DNA of 64,000 nucleotides from Spirosoma sp. KCTC 42546 (GCF_006965485.1 NZ_CP041360.1:2480001-2544000); one strand, 5' to 3'. Positions 7,768 to 16,951 are shown, numbered from the stretch's first letter. Notes: generated from the letters alone by a model not told the origin. A program made the numbers and translations.

Positions 7768-8733
7768 ATGACCAATTTTCTCTCCCTTGCCGACGTCAGC
7801 AATATTGACGCACTTATCCAGTCTGGCCTCGATGCCAAAGCCAATCCTTTTGCCGATCAACTGCTCGGTAAGAATAAAACTATTGGCCTGATTTTCTTTA
7901 ACTCCAGTCTGCGGACGCGGATGAGCACTCAGAAGGCGGCCCAAAACCTTGGCATGAATGTAATGACCATGAACGTAGGTCAGGATAGCTGGGGGCTGGA
8001 AATGGAAGAAGGCGTACTGATGAATGGCGATAAAGCTGAGCACGTTCGCGAAGCAGCCGCTGTAATGGGACGCTATTGCAACATCATCGGGATTCGGGCT
8101 TTTGCTGAACTTAAAGATCGGGATAAAGACTATCGGGAGCAGGTGATGCATCAGTTCGCGAAATATGCCAAAGTGCCTATCGTAAACCTGGAATCGGCTA
8201 CGCGCCACCCTTTACAATCGCTCGCCGACTGTATCACTATTGAAGAAGCGAAACAGAAGTCTTCACTTATACCCGCTCGTCCGAAGGTGGTGCTGACCTG
8301 GTTGCCGCATTTCAAACCGTTGCCGCAAGCCGTAGCTAACTCGTTTGCTGAATGGATGAATGCCCGCAACGTCGAGTTTGTCATTACACACCCAGAAGGC
8401 TATGAGCTAGCTCCTGAGTTTGTTGGGAATGCCCGCGTAACGTACAACCAGAGTGAAGCGTTTGAAGGAGCTGACTTCATTTATGGGAAAAACTGGTCAT
8501 CGTATACGCATTACGGGCAGGTACTCACACAGGACCCATCCTGGGCGGTAACAATGGACGACCTAAACCTGACAAACAACGGCCGATTCATGCACTGCTT
8601 ACCCGTCCGACGTAATCTGAAAGTATCGGATGCGGTGCTCGATAGCCCTCAGTCACTCGTCATTGAGCAGGCTGCCAACCGGGAATGGTCGGCGCAGGCA
8701 GTTTTGAAAGAAATTTTAACGAATTTAGGTTAA
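7768..8733 (+). CDS. argF': N-succinylornithine/N-acetylornithine carbamoyltransferase
   Basis: A 321-residue transcarbamylase of the acylornithine group used by Bacteroidota. It converts N-acylornithine and carbamoyl phosphate to N-acylcitrulline. The carbamoyl-phosphate site is FFNSSLRTR (43-51). Other seen motifs are ATRHPLQSLAD, ITHPEGYEL and FMHCLPVRR. As I recall the literature, a Pro in the loop GDKPEH selects succinylornithine, while a Glu nearby selects acetylornithine. Here the loop is GDKAEH with Ala90, so the acyl group cannot be read off. It sits between argD and argB in the right pathway context. The stop codon overlaps the first base of the next inverted repeat. Confidence 0.92.
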   Translation: MTNFLSLADVSNIDALIQSGLDAKANPFADQLLGKNKTIGLIFFNSSLRTRMSTQKAAQNLGMNVMTMNVGQDSWGLEMEEGVLMNGDKAEHVREAAAVMGRYCNIIGIRAFAELKDRDKDYREQVMHQFAKYAKVPIVNLESATRHPLQSLADCITIEEAKQKSSLIPARPKVVLTWLPHFKPLPQAVANSFAEWMNARNVEFVITHPEGYELAPEFVGNARVTYNQSEAFEGADFIYGKNWSSYTHYGQVLTQDPSWAVTMDDLNLTNNGRFMHCLPVRRNLKVSDAVLDSPQSLVIEQAANREWSAQAVLKEILTNLG

Positions 8734-8822
8734 CACAGAGAGACAGAGGATTGCACAGAGCAAGCAGAGCTTAAAATTATTTCTCTCTGTTTACTCTGTG
8801 CAATCCTCTGTCTCTCTGTGTT
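8732..8822. repeat. CACAGAG-type inverted repeat between the carbamoyltransferase and argB
   Basis: The arms 8732-8769 and 8785-8822 pair at 36 of 38 positions, and the outer 29 bp are perfect. The words (ACACAGAGAGACAGAGG, GCACAGAG) resemble the repeats flanking the GxxExxY gene. The left arm starts inside the upstream TAA stop codon, and the right arm ends 10 nt before argB. Both genes run in the same direction, so a simple bidirectional-terminator role is unlikely here. Confidence 0.85.
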
Positions 8823-8832
8823 TCAAAAAAAC

Positions 8833-9621
8833 ATGGATAACCTTACAGTAATTAAAATTGGCGGAAATGTCATTGACGATCCAACTGCCCTTAAACGGTT
8901 TCTTACGGCCTTTGCAGGTCTGTCTGGCTCAAAGCTTCTTGTGCATGGAGGGGGAAAGATAGCTACGCAGGTTGCTGATAAACTTGGTATTGAAACCACT
9001 ATGGTTGAAGGCCGACGCATAACTGACCAGCCTATGCTCGATGTGGTAACCATGGTGTATGGCGGTCTGGTTAATAAACAGATCGTGGCTAAGCTCCAGG
9101 CAATGGATATTAATGCTATTGGCTTAACGGGTGCCGACGGTGGTACGGTTTTGGCCAAAAAACGCCCGGTAAAAGATATTGATTATGGAATGGTTGGGGA
9201 TATTGAAGAGGTTGACTCGGGCCAGATTCAGTTTTTTCTGCGTCAGGATTTAACACCTGTGTTTGCTCCAATCACCTATAGCGCTGCTGGTGAGTTGCTG
9301 AACACCAATGCCGATACAATGGCTTCGGCAATCGCTGTTGATATGGCCGTGCATAACAATGTAACGCTGATTTATTGTTTTGAGAAAAAGGGTGTATTGA
9401 GAGATCCTACGGATGACGATAGCGTTATCAATGAGCTTACGCCTGCCCTTTATGCTAACTATAAGACGGCTGGGGCAATTAACAAAGGCATGATTCCAAA
9501 ATTAGATAATGCCTTTAACGCATTGGGCAACGGGGTGTCGAAGGTAATCATCTGCCATGCGGATGAACTGGCCCAAGCGGTAAATCAGGGGGCAGGAACT
9601 ACGTTGAAGATAGGGATTTAG
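8833..9621 (+). CDS. argB: Acetylglutamate (N-acylglutamate) kinase
   Basis: A 262-residue amino-acid kinase fold enzyme that phosphorylates N-acylglutamate in arginine synthesis. Visible features: IKIGGNVIDD at the N-terminus, LLVHGGGKIATQVADKLG, EGRRITDQPMLDVVTMVYGG, LTGADGGT, LLNTNADTMASAIA, and the Lys in GAINKGMIPKLDNA. The ATG at 8833 is preferred, since the longer frame from 8818 starts inside the upstream inverted repeat. No argC or argG is seen in this window. The gene ends in a perfect 36-bp inverted repeat that includes its stop codon. Confidence 0.94.
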   Translation: MDNLTVIKIGGNVIDDPTALKRFLTAFAGLSGSKLLVHGGGKIATQVADKLGIETTMVEGRRITDQPMLDVVTMVYGGLVNKQIVAKLQAMDINAIGLTGADGGTVLAKKRPVKDIDYGMVGDIEEVDSGQIQFFLRQDLTPVFAPITYSAAGELLNTNADTMASAIAVDMAVHNNVTLIYCFEKKGVLRDPTDDDSVINELTPALYANYKTAGAINKGMIPKLDNAFNALGNGVSKVIICHADELAQAVNQGAGTTLKIGI

Positions 9622-9703
9622 TAAAACGTGAAGTGGGTGGAGTAAGTGTAGTACGAACAATGTACCAACTACACTTACTCCACCCACTTCACGTTTTACT
9701 AAA
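9617..9703. repeat. Perfect 36-bp inverted repeat at argB 3' end
   Basis: The arms 9617-9652 and 9668-9703 are perfect reverse complements (36 of 36) with a 15-nt loop. The words are AAGTGGGTGGAGTAAGTG. The argB stop (9619-9621) lies inside the left arm. The element fills most of the gap between two convergent genes, so it could end transcription from both sides. Confidence 0.92.
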
Positions 9704-9716
9704 AGGAACTAATAAC

Positions 9717-10250
9717 TTATTTCTCTGCCAGCAAATGAGCAACGCGCCGGATGCCCATAAAACGTCGTTGATAATAGCTGGCGTTTAAGTAGTCGTAGCG
9801 AACACCACCATTCCAGGCAGAGTGAATGAATTTAACCTGATCGCCAATTACTTCGGTAATTAAACCGACATGGCCAATCCGATTGCCTCCTGCGCTGTGC
9901 CCTTTAAAAAGGATCAGATCACCAGGTTGGGCGGCCTCTTTATCAACAGCTTCGCCTACGCTACCTTGGGCAGCACTGGAATGGGGAAGCGAAATTCCAA
10001 ATTTAGTGAAGCAGAAACGCGTGAAGCCTGAGCAGTCAAAACCGCGGGTGGTTGTGCCGCCCGAGCGATAGCGAATGGAAAGATGCTCTTTAGCGTAGTT
10101 GATGACGTCATTAACGAGCGGAATCTGCTCGTAGAAACTTGGCTTGCTTGAAGTTACGGTGGGTACCTCTGTTACGGTAGGTACGGTTTGAGCTTGAACG
10201 ATGCCAAACGAGACAGTACAAACTACTGTCAGGAGCATTTTTCTCATCAT
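9717..10250 (-). CDS. Secreted NlpC/P60 family (C40) peptidoglycan hydrolase
   Basis: A 177-residue protein with a signal peptide (cleavage likely after VQA, residue 20) and one NlpC/P60 domain (about 45-175). The catalytic Cys73 is in RGFDCSGFTRF, the histidine in NRIGHVGLITEV, and a polar partner in FIHSAWNGG. Such enzymes cut D-Glu-meso-DAP-type bonds in peptidoglycan stem peptides in the periplasm. The single-domain form without SH3 domains is common in Bacteroidota. It is convergent with argB and shares the inverted repeat at its 3' end. Confidence 0.92.
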   Translation of the reverse strand: MMRKMLLTVVCTVSFGIVQAQTVPTVTEVPTVTSSKPSFYEQIPLVNDVINYAKEHLSIRYRSGGTTTRGFDCSGFTRFCFTKFGISLPHSSAAQGSVGEAVDKEAAQPGDLILFKGHSAGGNRIGHVGLITEVIGDQVKFIHSAWNGGVRYDYLNASYYQRRFMGIRRVAHLLAEK

Positions 10251-10519
10251 AGAAGTAGGTCAAATCCAAGTTACATAGCATAAAAGTATCGATATAGGGG
10301 CAAACTACCTATTCAATGAGGAATATTTTCCACATTTTTTTCCACTTTTTTTGTGCCAGAGTTAACAAGTAACTGACCGTAAACTAATTACTATGATAAA
10401 TCTTATGTTATTTATTTTACTATCCAGAAAATGCTGACCGTTATCTTAAAATACGTGTGGGTCTATAGCAGTTCATAGACTACAATAGACCCACGGCAAA
10501 ACGTCATCTGTGGATTGGC
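10251..10519. other. Intergenic gap upstream of the NlpC/P60 gene
   Basis: 269 bp between two minus-strand genes. It holds the hairpin at 10457-10494 and AT-rich sequence that presumably carries the NlpC promoter. No open frame or conserved repeat was recognised. Confidence 0.5.
10457..10494 (-). terminator. Hairpin downstream of the 4-TM protein gene
   Basis: GTGGGTCTAT (10457-10466) pairs perfectly with ATAGACCCAC (10485-10494). It sits 26 nt after the stop of the minus-strand gene at 10520. Read on the minus strand it is followed by a modest TATTTTAA stretch, so a weak terminator is plausible. Confidence 0.5.
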
Positions 10520-10954
10520 TCAGAACCAGCCTGCGCCAATAATACGGAACGGCCAGGGAATGGAAGCCAGAATAAGCAACAGACCCAAGCCATAGAAAAT
10601 GCCTACCAGACGTTGCTTGGTTGTAGCATCAGAGGCTCGTTTGGAACGGGAGTAGCCAATGGTAATAAGTATGATCGCAATCAACATACCGGTAGTGTGC
10701 TCTACACTGTAGAAACGGTAGAGTTTTTCGCTCATCATACTGAAATTCACTTTTGGGCTGATGAACAAAAGAATCAGGCCTATTATCAATTGTGTGTGAA
10801 TGGAAATTAGGGTGAACAGGTATAATTTGCGGTTGCCATCGGTATAACCGCTACGACCCTGCCACTTGCCAATGGCGGTGATAACAGCAACCAGTAACAG
10901 AATAAGGGCTACCCAGCGAAGCCCCGAGTGGGCGTGTACTAATCCAGAATACAT
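10520..10954 (-). CDS. Four-helix membrane protein, cytochrome b-like
   Basis: A 144-residue integral membrane protein with four predicted helices (about 10-30, 48-66, 86-104, 118-138). Histidines lie at the ends of helices: VHAHSGLRW near the N-terminus, ISIHTQLIIG, and YSVEHTTGM. Similar small Bacteroidota proteins are often annotated as cytochrome b-like, and the paired histidines would suit haem binding, but that is inference. No partner redox gene is adjacent. It is divergent from the DUF4286 gene. Confidence 0.65.
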   Translation of the reverse strand: MYSGLVHAHSGLRWVALILLLVAVITAIGKWQGRSGYTDGNRKLYLFTLISIHTQLIIGLILLFISPKVNFSMMSEKLYRFYSVEHTTGMLIAIILITIGYSRSKRASDATTKQRLVGIFYGLGLLLILASIPWPFRIIGAGWF

Positions 10955-11047
10955 AACTTGGTCAGTTTAACGGATAATTTGGTTTCTGAAAGCAAAGAAA
11001 CAACCAAACCGCCAACTTACCTTGTTGATTGCTTGTTTGTCTTATCT

Positions 11048-11350
11048 ATGATTCTTTACAATACTACCTATAGCGTTGCCAACGAAGTCGCAGAGGATTG
11101 GCTTCGCTGGATGAAGCGATTCTTTCTGCCAGCCGCCATAGCCACGAACCTACCCGTCGGGCACCGGGTTTTACGGTTACTGACTGAACTCGATAACGGA
11201 GGTACGACCTATTCAATCCAACTTGATTTTGACTCTCTGGAGTCCTACACGACTTATCAGGAGATTCATGCAGATGCCCTGCGCCAGCGGATTCAGCACC
11301 GATTTGGCAATCAATTTGTCTCCTTCGATACCTTTTTGGAGGACGCGTAA
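11048..11350 (+). CDS. DUF4286 family protein
   Basis: About 100 residues, started at the ATG at 11048 (MILYNTTYSVANEVAEDWLRWMK). The longer frame from 10958 begins right beside the divergent gene's start and adds an unconserved-looking leader. The small alpha/beta protein has the pattern ILYNTTYSV ... EDWLRWMK ... FLPAAIATN ... TYSIQLDFDSLESYTTYQ, which matches DUF4286. The family is widespread in Bacteroidota and its function is unknown; the fold resembles ferredoxin-like dimeric domains. A 26-bp perfect inverted repeat begins 10 nt after the stop. Confidence 0.82.
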   Translation: MILYNTTYSVANEVAEDWLRWMKRFFLPAAIATNLPVGHRVLRLLTELDNGGTTYSIQLDFDSLESYTTYQEIHADALRQRIQHRFGNQFVSFDTFLEDA

Positions 11351-11360
11351 GAAGAGTGAA

Positions 11361-11422
11361 GAGTGAAGAGTGAATAATGAAGAATAAACCGAACTCTATT
11401 CTTCATTATTCACTCTTCACTC
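11361..11422. repeat. Perfect 26-bp inverted repeat of GAAGAGT words
   Basis: The arms 11361-11386 and 11397-11422 are perfect (26 of 26) with a 10-nt loop. The words are GAGTGAAGAGTGAATAATG. GAAGAGT is tandemly repeated from 11351. The right arm contains the stop codon and last five codons of the convergent RND gene. The arm core is shared, with one mismatch in 20 nt, with the repeat at 46071-46134. Confidence 0.9.
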
Positions 11423-13784
11423 CTTTTCTTTTTTTATCGACCGTCAATAGAAACGCGGGGAGCAGAATCAGATTAGAGGCCATGCCCATCAATAAGGTAA
11501 TTGATACCAGTATACCCAAGGCAACGGTCCCCTGAAACGTGGAGGCCGCAAAAATAGCGAAGCCGGCAAACAGAATCATGGCTGTATAAAACATGCTGAT
11601 ACCCGTATAGCGTATCGTTTCCGAAATGGCCCGATCCAAGCTAAGCTTCTGATTACGCAGTTCATCCCGGTACTTGGTGATGAAATAAATGGTTCCATCA
11701 GACGAGATGCCGAAGGCGATACTGAAAATCAGAATCGTGGATGGTTTAAGGTGAATGCCGCAGAATCCCATAATGCCTGCCGTCACAATCAGGGGTACCA
11801 CACTGGGCAGAATGGCAATCAGGCTCAGGCGAATGTCGCGAAGCAGAATAATAAGAATGATCGAAACCAGTAAGACGGCTAATACGGTACTCTCAGCAAG
11901 GTTTTTAAGCAGGTAGTCATTGCCACGCGTAAACACTACGCTGTTGCCTGTAATGTTCACTTCATACTGTTCATCAGTTGCAACGCGCTTGCCAGTTGCC
12001 CGGTCGATATTGAATATAGAATCGGCTTTGGGCTGGAGCTCATTCAACAGTTGCGTGGTGCGAACTGTGCCCACATCGGGCATCTGGAAACTAATCCGGG
12101 TATATTGGAACGTAGTATCCATATACGCCTTAAAGGCAGACCCTCCGGCGGCATTCTTTGCGCCTTTCAACTGGGGAACATAGCTCGCTAACTGGCTCAG
12201 TTCAAGCGCACCGGGCAGTGCAAAATATTTTGGATCGCCCCCCCGATACGACTGATAAAAAAACTTGATGGCTTCTACCAGCGAGAGTGGTCGTGTAAAT
12301 TCACTATAGGTATTGAATTCGCGTTCGAGTACCTTGATTTTGGTTAGTGTTTGCGGAGTGAGTACACGTCCGGGGCGTTTTGTATCAATGCTCACTTCAA
12401 ACGGCATGACGCCCTTGAACCGGCTTTCAATAAACTTTAAGTCGGTATAGATCGGATCGTTCTTCGGTAAATCATCGACTACATACCCAATTGGATTGAT
12501 GCGTAATGCGCCCACAATGGCAATGGCTGTTAGGATGCCAATGAACGTATATATGGCTGTCCGACGGGTATGAACCAGATGGTTGACCCACGTCAGGAAT
12601 CCACTCACCTGCCGACGCTCTAAATGCCCGCGTTGTTTCGGAGAAGGAGCGGGTAGATAACTGAATATAATGGGAATCAGAATCAGCGAGACGACATAGG
12701 TGGTCATAATGCCAAATGCCGCCACCAGCCCGAATTGCAGTAGGAGAGGGCTACCTGTGAAATAAAACACGAAGAAGCCAATACTGGTAGTCACGTTGGC
12801 AAAAAAGGTGGTTTCGCCAACCTTCTCAGTTGCAATAAGTAAGGCCTCGTGCTGGCTCCGCTTTCGATTAAGTTCTTCGTGGTAGCGATTGAGTAGAAAA
12901 ATAGTGTTCGGGACACCAATGACAATGATGAGGGGAGGAAGCAGACCTGTTAGGAGGGTAATATCGTATCCAAACAAAACGATGTAGCCCAGATTCCAGA
13001 TGACACCCAAACCCACAACGGCCAGAGCTGCCAGCATGACGGTTAGCGAGCGAAAAAAGTAAACCAGAATCAAGCCCGTCACCAGAAAAGCCAGGCCCAT
13101 AAACAAGGTCATTTCTTTGCTGACTTTAGCCGAAAATTCCGTGCGGATATACGGCATACCCGACATATGCACCGACCCGTCAGTTCCCAATAATGTATGC
13201 TGTCTGCCGAACGAATCGGCTACCGCTTCTACCTGGCGAACCAATGCAATTCGGTTTTTGGTATTCACAACCTTCTGATCGAATGTCACGGCCATCAGAT
13301 GTGCCCGCCCACTACTGTCGCTTACCAGGCCCCGGTAGAAGGGCAACGAGGCAATCCGTTCACGCAGGCTATCCAACCCTGTCTGTGTTGTAAGTGGGCG
13401 TGATACTAAGGGCCGAATCCGGAACGTGTGCGCCGAATCATCGCGGACAATACCAAACAGATTGGCATTCGACACGACATCTTTAACGCCCTCAATTTTT
13501 CGGATTTTCTGACTCAGCGTATACCAACTGTTGAAGAATCCAAGCTGGTACATGCTATCAGTTTCAATACACAGCACCATGACACTACCATCCTGCCCAA
13601 AACGCGATTTGAAGGCTTCATATCGCTGAAAGTCGGGGTCAGTAACGGGGAGAATTTTAGCTAATTCGTAGGAGAGTTTGACCTTACTGGCCTGATACCC
13701 CATAAAGGCCGTACCGAGTAATACGACTACAATTAAGGCTATTCTATTACTTAAAATGTACGATGAGATACGGTGCCAGATCAT
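11406..13784 (-). CDS. RND superfamily (MMPL-type) exporter
   Basis: A 792-residue inner-membrane transporter with the duplicated RND layout. TM1 is at about 10-28. A periplasmic domain follows (about 30-215), then five helices (about 220-375), TM7 (about 405-425), a second periplasmic domain (about 430-630), and the last helix bundle (about 640-785). Motifs such as GLLPPLIIVIGVPNTIFLLNR and FSIAFGISSDGTIYFITKYRD mark the two helix repeats. It resembles MMPL/hopanoid or lipid exporters rather than AcrB pumps, and no membrane-fusion or outer-membrane partner is adjacent. The C-terminal residues GVKSE are encoded within the inverted repeat at 11361-11422. Confidence 0.88.
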   Translation of the reverse strand: MIWHRISSYILSNRIALIVVVLLGTAFMGYQASKVKLSYELAKILPVTDPDFQRYEAFKSRFGQDGSVMVLCIETDSMYQLGFFNSWYTLSQKIRKIEGVKDVVSNANLFGIVRDDSAHTFRIRPLVSRPLTTQTGLDSLRERIASLPFYRGLVSDSSGRAHLMAVTFDQKVVNTKNRIALVRQVEAVADSFGRQHTLLGTDGSVHMSGMPYIRTEFSAKVSKEMTLFMGLAFLVTGLILVYFFRSLTVMLAALAVVGLGVIWNLGYIVLFGYDITLLTGLLPPLIIVIGVPNTIFLLNRYHEELNRKRSQHEALLIATEKVGETTFFANVTTSIGFFVFYFTGSPLLLQFGLVAAFGIMTTYVVSLILIPIIFSYLPAPSPKQRGHLERRQVSGFLTWVNHLVHTRRTAIYTFIGILTAIAIVGALRINPIGYVVDDLPKNDPIYTDLKFIESRFKGVMPFEVSIDTKRPGRVLTPQTLTKIKVLEREFNTYSEFTRPLSLVEAIKFFYQSYRGGDPKYFALPGALELSQLASYVPQLKGAKNAAGGSAFKAYMDTTFQYTRISFQMPDVGTVRTTQLLNELQPKADSIFNIDRATGKRVATDEQYEVNITGNSVVFTRGNDYLLKNLAESTVLAVLLVSIILIILLRDIRLSLIAILPSVVPLIVTAGIMGFCGIHLKPSTILIFSIAFGISSDGTIYFITKYRDELRNQKLSLDRAISETIRYTGISMFYTAMILFAGFAIFAASTFQGTVALGILVSITLLMGMASNLILLPAFLLTVDKKRKGVKSE

Positions 13785-14093
13785 TCCTGATTAACGCAAA
13801 GTAAGTCCGAAAGGTACGCAAAAACACTTTAGCAGATTTTTTCTCATGCGCACAATGGGGTTTTGGGCGTACCTATTCAAGGAATGGTGTAGTAATCTGG
13901 CTGACTATTTCGCCGATTTGTCTTAAACTGGATACGGTAATCTTGTGGTATAAACTCATCAAAAGTCTCTTAGTATATACGTATTGGTAATCTAATTAAT
14001 AAGATCATTACGAAAACGCCTTTTAGTAGAAATCGACTATAGCGAATATTATATAGTGTATCTTGAGTTTTTTAACCAGCTAGCCAGTTATTT
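13785..14093. other. Divergent intergenic region
   Basis: 309 bp between the RND gene and the M43 protease gene. A sequence resembling a -7 box (TACTTTG) with TTG upstream is readable on the minus strand about 10-40 nt before the RND start. The rest is AT-rich, with no open frame or repeat recognised. Confidence 0.45.
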
Positions 14094-16255
14094 ATGCCTA
14101 AAATCTACGCGAAGCGTTCTGGCCAATTTGGTAGTCGATTTTTCTATCTATTGATCAGTAGTTTAGTTGCTCTACCGTTTGTCGCAACAGCTCAGCTGAT
14201 TAACCCACCTTTATTTCAGTGTGCAACGGAAAGCCTTTCACCTGCCGACCGGCAGGCCCTTGAAGCTGAAGCTGCCCTGGCTCTTCGCTTAAAACAAGCC
14301 TCTGGCCCTTCTTTTGTCTCCCTGACGTATGTGCCCATCAGACCACATATTATCCGAAAATCGGATGGTACAGGGGGCTACAGTATGGCTAGTTTGAATA
14401 ATGTGATGGCCCTGACCAATAAATATTATCTCCAGAACGGAAATGGCATTCAATTTTATTTTTCAGGTACCACGCCTGATTATATAGACAGTGATGTCTT
14501 ATATGCTCAGTATCGTCAGAATGCTGATGATGCTACCGTGGCCCCGCGTGATGTGACAAATGCATTAAACCAGTACTACGTTCACCAATTTGACAACGCT
14601 AGTCTGGGTGGTTATGCCCAATTCCCCGCGAATACGGTAGCTTCTACCCGTACAATCATTCTGGATGAAGGCTCTGATGACGATATGGGTAATCGATTAA
14701 TACCCCATGAGTTAGGGCATACCTTTAACTTGTTGCATACTCATGAGCCATTCTATGGGTATGAACGGGTGACGCGTGGCGCCGGGGCCAACTGCACAAC
14801 CACCGGCGATTTGGTCTGTGATACACCCGCCGATCCCTATGGGCGGTACGCGGGTGCAAATTATGCCTGTATATCTGGATGCCCACCCTCTTATACGTGT
14901 ACCTTCGTTGACGATCAGAATAATCTCTATACGCCTTCGCCTACCAATCTTATGTCGTATTATTTCCCGTGCGTACATGATTTTACCGCAGGGCAATATG
15001 ATCGCATTCAGGCTGGTCTGGCCACGCGTCAGAACCACACCGCTTACACACTCGATGCTCCGGAAACAGCCATGGCGGCCCCTTCAACTGTTGTAGCCAC
15101 TATACAGGGTAGTGGCATCGTAATTACCTGGCAGGATAACTCCAGTACAGAAATGGGCTATTTCATCGAGCGGTCCACTTTGCCCACAACAGGATTTGCC
15201 CCAATAGGTGGAGTTGCGCCTAATATCACTACGTTTACCGATAGGTCGTTCACATCCCAAACCCGGTTTACTATCGGATTAAAGCATCTAATACAACTAC
15301 GGGAAGTATTAGTATAGCAGCTACAGTGGTTGCTCCCGATTGCCGTCCCTCATTTGCGAATGATGGTTGCCCGTATGCAATTAACATAACGGGTGTAACA
15401 GTAAACGGCGCAACCTTAAGTCAAAATTCGGGCTGTTCGCCCAGTAGCAGCAGTTACTATACATCATTTACCGCCGTTAGTGGAACCGTTACTGCCGGGC
15501 AATCCTCCACCTTTACTGTTACGAAAGGTACATTTAACCCAATGGGTGGCACTATTTGGGTTGATTTAAACAATAATGGCTTGTTTGAAACGAACGAACG
15601 GCTCTATCAAATGCCGGGAGTAAATATGGCCAGTACATTTTCGGGTAGTCTGACTATACCGGCCAGTACTACAGCCAGTACGGTCGCCATGCGGGTTGTG
15701 GTTGCTTTTTCAACCGTTCCTTCCGACCCATGCGGAAGTTATTCATATGGTGAAACAGAAGATTATGTATTGGTTGTTAAGCCAGCCTGTAGTGCACCCG
15801 TTGCCAGCCTCGTTGGAACAACTACTATTACGGCTGGGCAAACGGCTACACTTATGGTCAGTTTAACCGGAGCCGCTCCTTTTTCACTGACTGTTAACTC
15901 TAGCAGCAGTCCGCCTATCACCTATACTGGTATTCCTGCGTCGCCATTTAGTTTCACGGTGGCTACAACTGTTAGCACCACCTATACAGTAGAACAAGTA
16001 TCCATTGGCTGTAGTAGCGGTACCGCCATCGTTACGGTCAACACCTGCACAACAATGTACACCCTTAAAGTAGGTAACTGGGACGATCCCACTGTTTGGT
16101 CATGTAACCATATTCCTTCCCAAACGGACCAGGTGCAAATAGGTCATGCTATAGTTGTGCCAACTAGCTTTGTAGCCAGAGCCTTACGTGTTGACTACAG
16201 TATCGGGGGACTTTTGACTATTAGTCCAACGGCCCAGTTGCGCTTGGGACCGTAA
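14094..16255 (+). pseudogene. Secreted M43 (pappalysin-type) zinc metalloprotease with a frameshift
   Basis: A signal peptide (cleavage near VATA, about residue 33) leads into an M43 metalloprotease with HELGHTFNLLH (HExxHxxxxxH) and the Met-turn NLMSYY. A fibronectin III domain follows from about residue 325. The frame breaks at 15273: ACC CGG TTT ACT is followed by ATC where an extra T would restore TAT CGG ATT AAA (Y-R-I-K, a typical Fn3 strand), and the shifted frame then continues without interruption to 16255. The second part (from about 15284) carries a GEVED domain (SYGETEDYVLVV) and a C-terminal GNWDDPTVWS...QVQIGHAIVVP module. The active-site half (407 codons) is intact and could still be secreted. 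No T9SS C-terminal signal was recognised. Sequencing error is an alternative. Confidence 0.8.
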
Positions 16256-16372
16256 GCAATGCAACTTGTTTGTTAGGACGATTCCGTGCTACCTGATTAC
16301 GAGAGAAACTGATCAAGCATCTTTTTACGACATTTGTTGTTAGGGAGTCTATACCCATTAAATGGAAGTACT

Positions 16373-16951
16373 ATGAACATAGCGAAATGGTTTTTCTATT
16401 TAGTTGTTGGTTACCTGTCCTGTTCACAATCGTCAACTACCCCCGAGCCAGAAGTAACGATTGATGGACCATACCGGGTAACAGCCACGTTGAATGACTC
16501 AACCTGGTATGGGGCCGCTGATGCCTCTAAAACGATTGGGTTAACTGGCGAAACCAGTTGTACCAAAAATAGAATTGACGTTAAGTTCTCCACCGATTTG
16601 CCGTTTTCCAATACTACCCCAAAGCAAGCCGCAACCGGTTGTGTAGGCAATTGTGTACCCACTCAAATACTGGTATTTCACAATATTCCGTTGGCTGTTG
16701 GAAAGTATCTGGTCTCCGATCTAAACGCATGTGCTGGGGCGGCAGGTGGTGTTTCCTATTTTCTGCTTCTTGGTGGAGACAGCATTATAAAAACATACAC
16801 CTCTCAGGCAACTAGTATCGGTTGGATTCAGATTACAGGGTATAGTGCAAGCCAACAGGCCGTCCAGGGTACGTTCGAAATTGAACTGACGGATACAACA
16901 GCACCTACCGTTCGATTCAAAAACGGTAGCTTCAAAGCCTTACTAAACTAG
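16373..16951 (+). CDS. Lipoprotein, beta-rich, unknown function
   Basis: A 192-residue protein from the ATG at 16373 (MNIAKWFFYLVVGYLSC, lipobox GYLSC). The longer frame from 16334 adds a poor leader. The mature part reads as beta strands (PYRVTATLNDSTWYGAADA ... GTFEIELTDTTAPTVRFKNGSFKALL). This resembles Bacteroidota lipoproteins of the DUF6252 type, which start with a 'ATLNGxxW' strand and end with 'GTFxxxL..' strands, but the match is by eye only. Four cysteines (SCTKN, GCVGNC, NACAG) could form disulphides. It sits 117 bp after the frameshifted protease. Confidence 0.6.
   Translation: MNIAKWFFYLVVGYLSCSQSSTTPEPEVTIDGPYRVTATLNDSTWYGAADASKTIGLTGETSCTKNRIDVKFSTDLPFSNTTPKQAATGCVGNCVPTQILVFHNIPLAVGKYLVSDLNACAGAAGGVSYFLLLGGDSIIKTYTSQATSIGWIQITGYSASQQAVQGTFEIELTDTTAPTVRFKNGSFKALLN

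Noticed and set aside
11351..11374. Tandem GAAGAGT units as a CRISPR-like array
   Set aside because: The units are only about 7 nt and have no spacers of constant length or cas genes nearby; they are part of an inverted repeat.
15326..16255. Independent gene starting at GTG 15326
   Set aside because: The same frame runs upstream with an Fn3 strand (Y-R-I-K-A-S) in sequence continuity with the protease; it is the second half of a frameshifted gene.
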